Shown piece by piece: positions 35,345-46,099 of a stretch of 64,000 bases of DNA. Numbering within the stretch: the first letter of the stretch is position 1; each line of letters begins with the position of its first letter. The translations under genes and the position numbers were made by a program. Source of the stretch: Diadema setosum (Eukaryota > Echinodermata > Echinoidea > Diadematoida > Diadematidae); contig CM067070.1 of assembly GCA_033980235.1 (NCBI GenBank), forward strand, positions 31,454,594-31,518,593. The letters run 5' to 3'. The notes under the pieces are model-generated. The model searched no databases, was not told where the DNA came from, and was given only the letters and a program-made list of their open reading frames with translations.

Positions 35345-35470
35345 AATCAGTTTAATTCAATTCAGTTCAATTCAATTCAGGTCAGTTCAATTCAGTTCAA
35401 TTCAGTTCAATTCGGTTCAATTCAGTTCAATTAAGTTCAATTCAGTTCAATTCTATTCATTTCAATTAAG
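35345..35470. repeat. TTCAATTCAG tandem repeat
   Basis: About ten units of a TTCAATTCAG/TTCAGTTCAA pattern with substitutions (GGTTC, AAGTTC). The paralogous site in unit 1 (about 26535-26590) has only a few units. Possibly the tail of a minus-strand retroposon. Confidence 0.85.
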
Positions 35471-35593
35471 TTCGTATCATAATTCTTATATCAGGTTACA
35501 CTGAAGATAGTCTGACCACAAATTATTGTACGCTATCAACAGTAAACAAATAGAACATAGCAAATATACACATAGGCCTAAGAAATATACACA

Positions 35594-35842
35594 TGAAGAG
35601 TTTGTTTGCAAAAACCGATAAGTCCATATTTGTCAAATGGAGATATTTGCGATTAAAGGTCAAGAAAAATAAAGAGAATAATAAGAAAATTGTTGGTTCT
35701 TTTGACCATAACTTCAAAAATATACCTTTATATATAGTGACCAATATATCATTTAAAAGGTATTATTTTGTACTTTATGACTGAGACCGTACTTCAAAAT
35801 CTTCAAAAATGGACTTATCGGTTTTTGCAAACAAACCCTTCA
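35594..35842 (+). mobile_element. Fold-back MITE 'FB33', copy 3
   Basis: Terminal TGAAGAGTTTGTTTGC and its complement. Absent from the paralogous site in unit 1 (near 26680), so it moved after the duplication. The internal frame MKSLFAKTDK is open for 63 codons. Confidence 0.88.
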
Positions 35843-36647
35843 CATATACGACATTATTTTCATAATAATTGGTCACTATCGAAATTAGGGTAAATTGTAA
35901 TGAAATGCATGTAGAGCCAGTGCTAAACATTGCTGATGAATCATTTTCACTTGCACCATCTAATAAGTGTAAATTACAAATCTTAATACCCTGGGTATAA
36001 AGAATTTGTCTAAGAATTCTCTCTATTTGCAAGTTAAAAGCAAGTTCATAGACGTTCTCAAATGACCTCTGTTGGAACATGTGGAAAACACAACCGTGAA
36101 CTCCATGAATCATGGAAGTCATTAACATTTTATAGTATAACATATCATCTTAGCAGGCATAAAGATAGGCATTCAGAAGAAAGGCTATCATAGGAGAGGT
36201 CTTGATTAGTTAAGGGTTTGTAGACATTGTAGATTAGTTTCAGAAATCTTACCTTTTAATAGTTTTGAACATCATAGCTAACGGTAAAAAGGTCTTTATG
36301 GCGACACAACATGGGTATTTCAAAGGTGAATATGAATATTGCACCTTTAAAAATCTATACTATTTCATTACCAAAGCACAATAACTAGATCATAATGTTG
36401 TACTGCAACTTCCTTTACAAATGGTTCCTTTTATTTAGCATGAACTGAAGGGAATAAGATGACATCACCACTGCTATAAAGGAATGTTCCTGCTGTGTTG
36501 CGTAATCTATCTTGCAGTCAAGGTCCTTCAGACAGAAACCTATAATTGGGAAACATCAATGGACGCTTCTATGTCACACCCCATCATCCTGACGCTGTTG
36601 TAAAGGCACACTTTATGAAAAGACATTCTCAGACATCGATTATAGGA

Positions 36648-36951
36648 TTAAAGGCATGGTATGTATAGTTCCGATTGAGATGGGGATTCAGGCTTTACAT
36701 TTTTGCTATATTATTAGAAACAATCTATATAAGATATCAAAAAGCATTTGACTCTTAGAGGTTTTGGAAGTTTATTTAAAGAAAAATGGTCTTGAACTGG
36801 CTTGGATTGCATTGAATTGAATTGAATTGAGATTTCCAGACAAATGGTCATAATAAAAAAGGGGTCCTCACCTTTTTATCACAACAATTTATTTTGTTAC
36901 AGTTTGTGTTTGGATATCTCAGCGATTTGAAAACCAATTTTATTAAACATT
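36648..36951. mobile_element. Fold-back MITE family 'GGTTGAG', copy 4 (truncated)
   Basis: The left end TTAAAGGCATGGTATG ... ATTGAGATGGGGATTC is present; the right end is lost. Same flank as copy 1. Confidence 0.7.
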
Positions 36952-36954
36952 ATT

Positions 36955-38050
36955 AGTCGATAAGAGCATGACTACTTCTACTTTACGGTGCGAAAGTTGC
37001 GTCAAATTTCTTTAGATTATACATTTTATTTTTAAGCGTGATTCCAAAGTTATCATTTTCATCATTGTCCTTATCATCACCATAATGAGAAGACTTCACA
37101 AACGATAAAGAAAAATGATAACGTTGAGAACAATAGGGAGCAATTTCATCGAGGCTCTTTTTTTATTCTATTTAGGAAGAAATGCTCCAGAATTAATTAA
37201 GCAAGATAACAAACGGACAACTGCATACACCTGACCCTTCAACTAATTGCCAAAGCTGATGTTGATCAAGGAGGCAACAACAAAGTATGTCAATTAGCTT
37301 TAGGGTACTCAGTAAGTGAGTTGATGTCACAACTTGCCATGTAGTTTGTACATGTGACCTGGAAAGCTCCAGTCTTTTTATTCTTTTTCAAATGCATAGT
37401 GCCCTTTAGTATCAAATCATGTCTGAGTCATCATCATTCTGAAGTTATTCAACCAGGAATAACATAATGATTTCCACTTTTATATTAGACGAACTGAGTA
37501 TTCATCAGCAGGCCATTTTAATACGATCCAACCACAAGCAAGACACATCAACTAAAGTTTGAGAGTTTATCGTGTTTGTCAAGAAATACTTACAAACATC
37601 TTTCGCTATACCTTGAAAGAAACATAGGAAACAGACACTTCCCTTGTCCAAACAGTTACCATGCATTACCTTTTCACATCAATTTCTATTATGTCACAAT
37701 AAATCAATCAAATAGCTGTTATGATCAGTGTGGAAACAATCTGCCATGAGTTTACGTTGAGAGTTTGCACGAGGACAGAATACAGATGGCTGCTGTAAGG
37801 CCCCTGGGGCAGAGTTATTTATACGGTAGATTTGTTATACCTACACTGTATAAGGCTCTCTGTCGCTACGTTGTAACCATTCGATATATTACTGTGACGA
37901 CTCCAATAGACGATTGCTATAAAACATTATTGATTAATGTTGCTAAATTTGTGCACACTTGGTTTTTTTCCTTTCTTTTTTGCTCAACTAAACATTTCAC
38001 GAAAAAAAAAAAAACATGTGCAATACGATATGAGATATGCCACAATCCTT
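36955..38050. other. 3' flank of GPCR gene 3
   Basis: Colinear with 29496-30679; non-coding. Confidence 0.75.
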
Positions 38051-39283
38051 CTACGCAGTCTGAATATAAGATTGATCGTTTTTATCAAATTTCGAATTAG
38101 GTTCATTTAAAGAAGGTTGATCGAACAGAGCATTGTCATCGCTTACACGACGTTTGAAGATATCTCGGATGGCAGAACGAAACTTAGGGTATTGAGCTGC
38201 GTAGATGAAAGGGTTGGCACAAGAATTTGTGTATGTCATGAAAGTCAACATGTAGAAGAGTGGGCTGAAAAGATAACTCGCCAGTCTGTCCGTCATAACC
38301 AAAATCAGCGTGTACGTTTCGTTTGGGCCCACTGTGAGAATGTAAATGATGACGACGATGATCGTCAATTTAACGACACGATTACGCGCTGTGACATGAA
38401 ACGAAGGTGACGCGCCGTCCTTTGCGAAGCGCGCACCGTGCATAGCGCGTGACTGTCGATTGAGCGATAGAACTGTGGCAGCCTGGGTTACTATCATGGT
38501 CAACGAAGGGACGCCGACGCGTAACATGAAGAGGAAGAATGCGGTAACCTTCTTTTCCGTGATGTTCTTCGTGTTGTAGCAGGCGTTGTCGACGACTTTC
38601 ACTGTGACAAAATGGAAACAAGATGGAATGCTAAAAATCCAGATGGTAGTGAGGTAAATGAAGACGCGCTTTCGTGTCACAAGCCGATGAAAACGGAGTG
38701 GGAACGCAACAGCTATGAAACGTACAACAGACATTCCTGTTAACGTGTATACAGATGCGTTAATACACATCCAAAGAACGTAGCGAGTGAAGACTATCAC
38801 ACAGTACAGATCACCAAGCGTTGTCTGAGGTACGAATACTGCTACGGGTAGCGGGATGATAAAGACTGAAGTCAGAAAGTCGGCCACTGCCAGTGCCCCG
38901 ATGAATATGTCGGTAGATTGCTGGATAGCTTTTCGTTTGAACAGAGCCAGAATGACGAGTAAGTTACCAAATATACCCACAGTTGCAAAGACGATCTGAA
39001 AAATATTAGACCAAGACCAGCTGAAGATCCACACCCAATCACGTTCCCTCGCCGTTGCAAAGTTTTCGTTGAAGAACTCTGTTGAATTCTCACTGCTTTC
39101 TGTGATACCGAAAAAGGCGGTTGGAGTAAGGGTTTCTTCTCCGTCGTAGGCGATGGAGTACTCGCTTGTTTCGAGTAATATCGATGAATTCAGTGACATG
39201 GTAAAGTTTTCTGCTTGGCTACAAACATTTGGCAAGATGCCCAGTGTGAGGATGAGGAGGAAGAGGCCTGATGATCGTCTCAT
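38051..39283 (-). CDS. Class A (rhodopsin-like) GPCR, cluster gene 3
   Basis: 410 aa from the ATG at 39283 (MRRSSGLFLLILTLG), intact. The open frame continues upstream but passes a 3' splice site (atatcccag|tcaag, exon start about 39323), so the true start is this ATG, which aligns with its paralogues. Signal-peptide-like N-terminus, ectodomain with sequons (NFT, NSS), DWVWIFSWSWSN, FGNLLV, LAVAD, VVRFIAVAFP, NPFIY, tail ending NDQSYIQTA. In TM3 it shares GDLYC with gene 5. Nearest promoter module at 40338-40412. Confidence 0.93.
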   Translation of the reverse strand: MRRSSGLFLLILTLGILPNVCSQAENFTMSLNSSILLETSEYSIAYDGEETLTPTAFFGITESSENSTEFFNENFATARERDWVWIFSWSWSNIFQIVFATVGIFGNLLVILALFKRKAIQQSTDIFIGALAVADFLTSVFIIPLPVAVFVPQTTLGDLYCVIVFTRYVLWMCINASVYTLTGMSVVRFIAVAFPLRFHRLVTRKRVFIYLTTIWIFSIPSCFHFVTVKVVDNACYNTKNITEKKVTAFFLFMLRVGVPSLTMIVTQAATVLSLNRQSRAMHGARFAKDGASPSFHVTARNRVVKLTIIVVIIYILTVGPNETYTLILVMTDRLASYLFSPLFYMLTFMTYTNSCANPFIYAAQYPKFRSAIRDIFKRRVSDDNALFDQPSLNEPNSKFDKNDQSYIQTA

Positions 39284-40096
39284 TTTGATATCGATGTGCC
39301 TGCACTCGAAGGATGTATCTTGACTGGGATATAAAATGAAAGGATGAAGGTATTTTAATACAAGATGAATCAACGAGGTAAGGCATCAAAAGCAAAATAA
39401 GGCGTTTAATCACCATTCCAAAATCAAATGTACACACAGACACACAAACACATGCACGCAGACAACTGTTTGTTGTAACCACAACAAACAGACTGAACTA
39501 TGCAGTTACTCTTTTCAGATTATGAAGCTTTCAATTGTCTGGGAAGTCTCAAAGATTACCAAGAAAAGAAGGTAAAAACAACAAAATATTTCAGTTATCT
39601 TTGTGAAAGGCTATTTTGCTAGTTTGTCCTTGTTAGAGACACAAGTGTGAAGTCTATTACCAAAATGTCTCTTATACTCTAGTGTTAAAGTGATAGATGT
39701 AAGTCATCATCCACCTAACATCAAGGTGAAATTAAAAGGGCCATGTAAGGACCACGACAAGACATTTTAGGTGCTATGGTGTTCCGAAACCGGCAGATGA
39801 TATCCTACTAGGCCTTTTATTCACGCTTTACAATCCAGACATTTTGCTAAGACATAAGCATACACTTTGCTTGCACGAAATTTACCTTACTTGACTAATG
39901 AATGCTGAGACAACAATTAGTACAATCATATCAAATTTGGCGTACTTGCGCGAGAACTTTTGGAACATTCCCTGAAAATATCCTTTCAATATGAGAGCTC
40001 ATATCCTTAAAGGTAAGTAGTTGTACAGCATGATAATAATATTATACTCTTTGCTAAAAATAAAAAAAAATACTTTTTAAAAAACTGATTTACGTG

Positions 40097-40100
<4 letters not shown>

Positions 40101-40133
<33 letters not shown>
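40101..40133. repeat. (GA)n microsatellite
   Basis: GA tandem in the 5' intron of GPCR gene 3. Confidence 0.9.
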
Positions 40134-40136
<3 letters not shown>

Positions 40137-40217
40137 AGGGAAGTCTCAGATTACAAAATAATGACATGCCAGAATTTTATCCTATGTAAACGAACAGAAC
40201 TGAAACAGAATATTTAC

Positions 40218-40313
40218 CTGAATTATTAGCACCGCTGGTAAATCAAAACAAGTCCTCTATTTGTGATCTGCTCTTGACACCTCTCGAACCTGACGGTGAG
40301 AACTAGGCCAGTG
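40218..40313 (-). other. Predicted non-coding first exon of GPCR gene 3
   Basis: Begins about 30 bases after the TATA box and ends at TTCAG|GTAAAT. The end AATAATTCAG matches the gene 4 first exon (AATAATTCAG|GTAGAT). The intron to the acceptor at 39324 is about 0.9 kb. Confidence 0.55.
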
Positions 40314-40337
40314 TGACCGCCAGTAGCAACCAGGACG

Positions 40338-40412
40338 TTATATAGACAACTAGGCAGATATTAGCCCATTTACTGACCAATACCAAAGAGATGCACTCTT
40401 CGCGCATGCGCA
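40338..40412 (-). promoter_or_regulatory. Conserved promoter module of GPCR gene 3
   Basis: Minus strand: TGCGCATGCGCG, then TTGGTCAGTAAA, then CTATATAA, with the same order and similar spacing as in the other cluster genes. Confidence 0.7.
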
Positions 40413-41290
40413 CTGTTTTGACAGCGACACTTCTACTTTGATATCTGTGAGAAGATTATTTTGACGTTGCGGATGCTTGTGTTAGCTATTTTTTTCCCCT
40501 TGGGATGGGAAATACAATATACACACCTAAAAAATCTCTCTCTCTCTCTCTCTCTCTCCGATGCTTTTACCATTCGGTAGTCAAGACAGTCATATGCCGT
40601 AAACATAAAAATACATGAGTATAAATGCATTAATACACACAAGTAATACATAATTTAATTTGATACACCCTACATTATACATAGTACAGTGGAAAAGATA
40701 TAGAAATATTATATCACAATATATTTTCATTTGTATATTAAACAGTGGATTCATTGAAGTATACTATAGTACGATGTACCGAATAAAACAAGCTTGTCTA
40801 ATGAACTGGACGGCTACACATTGTCATGTAGACATAAATCAAGTTTCTGTCTTTGACTTTAATGCAGTCTTCTGTAAAATTCACGCCACCTGCTTGACTT
40901 CTTGTATCGGAGGATATGGTTTGAGGATATCATTGTCTGACGTGTACAAAGTTAATCATTTGATTATGCAACATAAGTCTTGATTGTTCCATGATGTGAA
41001 AACTTTGCACACTATTTAGAAATGTCTGATTTTGAATGCGAAGCGACGCTTCCTCAGAGCTAAGTTACCTACTCGGTCAAACAAGTTCTGGAGAAAATGA
41101 ACATTTCTTGTTATAATAACTTGAACTACACGCTACACGTTTGTAACTTCGAACCTCAAGAGTACAATAGTTGTATGTTGTAATTGCCACTACAAAATCT
41201 TTCAGACTCTTTGCTAACATGTGGCAATCAACGGAAAAAAGAATGTCGTCAGTAACATTTTGTTACCATTAATGATAATATCGAAAGAGT

Positions 41291-42380
41291 ATGTTGAGCA
41301 GTAAAGAGGGTTCAGTCTCACTACTTCGTCATATTACCAATCTTCATTATTGCAGAATTAACTCCTCATTACTTTTCAAATCTACAACGTTGCAACATTG
41401 CAAACCCGCCAACGTTATGCGTATCACCTTCCACGTACCCGAACAATTTTTGCGAAGAAAACTACTATGTTCACTGGGCCTAAGTACTGGAATGAACTCC
41501 CTACGGAACTTACAAGCTGCACCACTCTAACCTCATTCAAAGGAAAATTAAAACAATATCTTTTAAGCAGCTACGGCATGCATATTGTATAGTACTTGTT
41601 GCTCAGTATTTTCTCCCTTGTCTATCTTGTTTATCTTCTAGTAGTAGTCCGACTGGATCCTAACCATGTATATTATTATTTTTTCGATCAGTCTGCCTGT
41701 TGCGCTCTCTAAGCACTTATTGTTACACTCGATTGTTGGAATTCTTGCGCTTGGCAGCTGTCTGTTACCATGGTCACACGTCCTGCATGGTTTAGGACCC
41801 CGCTGGAATTTGACTCCTGAGCTCCATTGTCCTTGTGTGTATATTTTATATTCACGACAAAACTCTATAGCCCACCTTCCATTTATGTATCTATGCCAAA
41901 CTGTTACGTCATCATCTATACCTCCACACCCACTTCAATCCTTACAATCTCAGTCGTTGTTCTGTCAATGTCCTTACTTGTAGTATGTTATAGTCGCAAC
42001 ATGTGACCTTTCTGTATTTTATTCTGTACTTTATTTAGTAACACTTATTTGATTTGATCTTTGTTCGTTTTAATCGGATCCCCCAGTTATAGAATGGTCT
42101 AAAAATATCTGTACTTATGCTTCCCCTAATCTGATTTTATCACGGGACCTGCTGCTCTATACAAGCTTGCTTTTACGCAGGCCCCATCATATTTTTCGCA
42201 TTATGATCTCAGTTTAACTCGCATGTATACAGACCTTGTGTATACCAAGACAAACTTTTGAACATTCCGGTGAAGTTCTATTTTGAATTATGTTCTGTAT
42301 AAATTTCGTATCAATTTATTTTATATTGTGATATATGTGAGAAATATGAAAATAAATTGAAATGAAATGAAATGAAATTA
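41291..42380 (+). pseudogene. LINE ORF2 C-terminus and 3' UTR
   Basis: One frame reads YHLPRTRTIFAKKTTMFTG and then PKYWNELPTELTS, SFKGKLKQYL: the C-terminal end of a CR1/jockey-type reverse transcriptase. The non-coding tail ends AAAATAAATTGAAATGAAATG repeats at about 42350-42378. 5'-truncated, as is usual for LINEs. Confidence 0.75.
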
Positions 42381-42499
42381 TCGTATCAATATTGAATACC
42401 AAAGATTAAATACTCTTGCGTTATTGTTATCTTACGTCAATTCCATTTGATATTATCTCTATCGAATAAAAAGCATAATTTCATTTTTAAAAAACAAGA

Positions 42500-42900
42500 T
42501 CATGTTATACAAAATCGTCTCCAGACCCTACTTACAGACGGGAGTTCCACAGGCGTGATTCCTTGAGATGTGTAATGGTCATCTGGAATGTAGATTCCAG
42601 ATGAACGTGAGCCAGGGTGAAGATCATACAGCTCAATTAGGGATGATAGATATCCTTTGGCTGACCATGAATGACCTTTAAAAGAAAGAAATACGATCTT
42701 GAAATTAATTCTGTTCTTGACCAGAAGCCAATGGAGCTCAGCCAGGACAGGGGATGATTTGATCATACGTACTTCATCAGCCCAGTGAGCACATGTGCTG
42801 CTGCATTCTGTACTGCTTGAAGTCTGTTCAAGGTTGCAGATGGAAGGCCTGCTAATAGACTGTTACAAAGATCCAATCTTGGTGAAATGAGTGAATGGCT
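42500..42900 (-). pseudogene. LINE reverse-transcriptase fragment, frameshifted
   Basis: On the minus strand, LDLCNSLLAGLPSATLNRLQ, then AVQNAAAHVLTG, and in another frame PVLAELHWLLVKNRINFKIV: conserved motifs near the thumb region of CR1-like reverse transcriptases. A frame change near 42770 shows it is dead. Confidence 0.8.
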
Positions 42901-43590
42901 GGGGTTTCTCCTGCCGTCCTCGTTAGCTATGGTCTGATGGCTACAATGCTACGTATAGCTGGAAGTAAGCATTCGGGCATAGGGCCTATACCTGCGAAAT
43001 GTGCTTGTCAATTTTCACAGACTATTTGATAGTGAGTGGGCACCCCGAGTTTACAGGTACTTTAGGCAGGAGAAACAGACACATCGCCGACTTGGAGATC
43101 AATGGAAACAATCTTGTTTCTTATCTGTGGTGAGGAAATGATTAGGTTTTCAGTCTTATCCCATACTTCCTGTGTCAATACCCAATGTATAATCTTCGAC
43201 TCCATTGGACAGATCCGAAGAATGTCCATTTCCAAGATAAAGTAATGAGTAATTTAAATTCATGTTTATGCGCTGTGTATAAAGGCATCCAGACCCTGAT
43301 TGAAAGATTATATTGACTGCACATTTCATGTATACATAGGAATTTAGTCATGTACTCGTGTCTCTATTTGTGTGGCAAGAGGTCGCCATGACAACTGAAT
43401 AATGGACGAAGAGAGAATTTGTTCAGGTTTGAGTAAGCGCATCAAGATAACGCGTGTTTGTCTGTATCTACCGTCTTTTTTTTTACTCGCATGTCTATGT
43501 TAGAAAAAGGGAAAATGGTTCACATCTGACATTTGTCACGTGGTATTTTGTCAAAAGATGGCCAATGACGGGATATTGGTTTTCAACAAG

Positions 43591-43665
43591 TGCGCATGCG
43601 CGCGATATCTATATCATTACCATAGGTCAGTAAAGTCGCTAATTTCTCATTCTAGTGCTATATAA
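43591..43665 (+). promoter_or_regulatory. Conserved promoter module of GPCR gene 4
   Basis: TGCGCATGCGCGCG at 43591, CCATAGGTCAGTAAA near 43620, TATATAA at 43659. This is the best-preserved copy of the module. GGTTTTCAACAAG just upstream is also shared with gene 5 (GGTTTTTAACGCG). Confidence 0.75.
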
Positions 43666-43689
43666 TATCCTGCTTGTCTTGGCGAGCAC

Positions 43690-43790
43690 ATTGGAATTCA
43701 CATCGTCTTCCCTTGTTCAAGAAGTTGGTTGCCGGAGCAGGCCACAAGGAGAAGCCTAGCTTGCATTGACCCAAGGTTTGAATAATTCAG
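43690..43790 (+). other. Predicted non-coding first exon of GPCR gene 4
   Basis: No ATG in the exon. It ends TTGACCCAAGGTTTGAATAATTCAG|GTAGAT, shared in part with the first exons of genes 2, 3 and 5. The intron reaches the acceptor at 46048-46049 (attttccag). Confidence 0.55.
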
Positions 43791-43792
43791 GT

Positions 43793-46049
43793 AGATTGTT
43801 ATAATCTTCTTTGTTTGCAGAAACTGAAAACGTGACACTTCATTTATCATTGCAAACCTCCCACTTTCTCTCTCTGTATATTTCATATTATAGTCACCAG
43901 GAAACAAAATGTTAAATTATTACTGTCATTCTGACAAAAAAAAATATTACCATACTTTATGATATTTTCCTTAAAGGGTTTGGTCATCGGATCACCAGAA
44001 ATATTGTGATTGCATCTATTTGCAGGCAAGAAGGCCTACCTTAAAATACTATCCCAACTATATTTGCCATCATCACTGGATGAATCAAGTAATTTTTCAT
44101 TCATCCAATATGTGTGGGCTTATGTGAGCAAATGTTTGGATTGTAAACCGTATATTAAAGATACTATCACACTGATTTCCATAACACCTCAAATTCATTT
44201 ATTGTGGTCGTACCTTCCCTATTTCCATTGCAACTCGTAGGGATAACGATGCCTGAAAGTTATTTCTTCGAAGAAGAATTTAAAAGACAGAATAGATTGG
44301 CAATAACTAGGGACTTAAAGACAACTCGATAAAGCGGCCTACATCAGACCCGTTACTAGGATTTTAGGGGGATGGGGGATTCAAATTAGTGGGCTTTTCT
44401 GAAGAAATGCAACTAGCGAGTGGGGTAGGGGTAAGGAGGAGGACGACCGTACGGAGCATTTTTATGTTGTGTTGGAGAGGACAAGACTGTATTCAACCTT
44501 GGAAATTAGGTTGACGGTCAAGCGAGTGAGCAAAGAGGGTGGGCGAGGAGACGATGTAGGGCGGGCGGATACCCCATCCCACATGAGGGAGCTTTTGCAT
44601 TTTGCAGAATTGGAATGCAACGATGTGGAGATATCTTCAGGTGAAATATTAAAACATTTTTGAATGAGGGCGCTAAAACCATGCATAATGTTGAATAAAG
44701 ATTTAAGACAAAAACAAACGAAAAGGCGCCCGAAACTAACGAAATATCGTATTTTGTTGCGTGGTTTTCACATTAAGCCTACTCTAGTTTGGCAGAAAAA
44801 AAATATCTAAGCGCAGCGACTGTGGAGGAGTACGAGGGAGCTTTTACATTTATAGAATGTCGAAAGGATCGCTGTCTCTGTTGTGTATTTTCGTTTGCTA
44901 TTTTGTCTTCTGTTTGTTAGTCTTGTCCATTCAGTTTTGTCCCGTACAGCCTTTTCTTCAGTAGTTGTTTCGTTGTCTAGTCTTTTTCTATGTTTATTTG
45001 CGTCTACGAAGGTAAATGAATTTATCTGTGAATCTAATTCTCAGTGGGCTTCCAGACTTCTTCCTCTTCTTTTTTCTTTTTTTTCCTTTTGTATTTATGA
45101 TGCTTCAATTAATCTTCCCATTGATGTTATTTTTCCAGAGGGGCCCACATTCTACAAGCTCTGTCTTTTTAGTGGGTCTCTCCATTTTTCGCACTTTAAG
45201 CAAAGTTATACATGTACTTCATTTCGATCACTTCTGTTTCTTTTTTTTACAATGTATAATTACTATAAGGTCCTCAATTGTTGTACATTCTTTTCAATAC
45301 ATAATGTTCTGTTCACCTTATTCTCTGTTGTCAAAAGAAGTGTAACTTATGTTTTGTCGGAAAATGAAATAAACTTTGAACTGAAATTGAATTGAATAGA
45401 ATTACAATTCAGCGATCTTGTGCTACCTTTGCTCGAATGTTAAGAAGATTTCTAACCGATAAACTAAATCGATAGGTTTGCTAATCTATGTCAATTGCAC
45501 AGTCAAAAAAAATAACAAAATGCCAGAAAAGTAAGATAATGAGCTATTTTTCTCACCTACAGATCAAATAATTCGGAGATTTAGTATTTGATTGTCAGTA
45601 AAGAATGGGGGGGGGGGCGGAGGTCTTAATTCCGCACGAGGGGACTTTTTCACTCGTAAAACTAAGATTGTACTATCATAATAAGTTGCAATATGAAAAA
45701 AAAATAATGTCTAATTTGCTAACCAGATAATTTGAAAATATAATATCCAAGTGTAATAAAAAAAGGGAATGGGAGTGGACACTCCTTCCCTTTGTACGGC
45801 GATTGGGGATGTTTGTATCTTTACCCATGCATAGAAAAATTGTGTCGTAGCAGACATTACTAAACCACAACTCATTTTATGTTGCCATTCAGTCAACATG
45901 CGAATGTCGACTTGCATTTGTGTGTTCTAATTTGTATATTTGTGTGTGTGCGTTTGCTTGGATATGGAAGTTAAAGGTCTTATTTTGTCTGTGATACTTT
46001 TATTCGTTGATCTCATAAATTACCTTCATCTTTTCACTTTATTTTCCAG
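43793..46049 (+). other. 5' intron of GPCR gene 4 with retroposon tail
   Basis: No coding exon is recognised. A T-rich block around 44880-45410 ends GAAATAAACTTTGAACTGAAATTGAATTGAATAG, a LINE-like 3' tail. A G run lies at 45608-45618. Confidence 0.55.
44880..45410 (+). mobile_element. Probable LINE 3' UTR with AATTG tail
   Basis: T-rich sequence ending in a polyA signal (GAAATAAAC) and AATTGAATTGAAT repeats. The open frames of 170 and 109 codons are hydrophobic translations of T-rich DNA and show no known domain. Confidence 0.45.
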
Positions 46050-46099
46050 ACTATATACATATAAAGGGCTCGGTGACGTGCAGACCCATCAATCTCAAA

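Larger units (their letters stand above)
32441..36954. other. Duplicated flank of GPCR genes, unit 2
   Basis: Colinear with 22745-27640 of unit 1. Contains the promoter and first exon of gene 2, a CA microsatellite, an expanded TTCAATTCAG repeat, an FB33 element and a clipped MITE. No protein gene. Confidence 0.8.
40414..43590. other. Head-to-head spacer between GPCR genes 3 and 4
   Basis: Separates the minus-strand group from the plus-strand group. Contains a (CT)n tract (40535-40558) and two oppositely oriented LINE fragments (41291-42380 and 42500-42900). No host gene. Confidence 0.7.

Noticed and set aside
35345..35470. Regular repeat resembling a CRISPR array
   Set aside because: Units are contiguous 10-mers without spacers; it is a tandem repeat in an animal genome.
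44883..45395. 170-codon hydrophobic frame that might be a membrane protein
   Set aside because: T-rich DNA in a retroposon tail; overlapping second frame is equally hydrophobic; no conserved motif.
46073..46099. GTG-initiated extension of GPCR gene 4
   Set aside because: Non-ATG start; the ATG at 46100 is in the same context (ctcaaaATGGCA) as gene 5.
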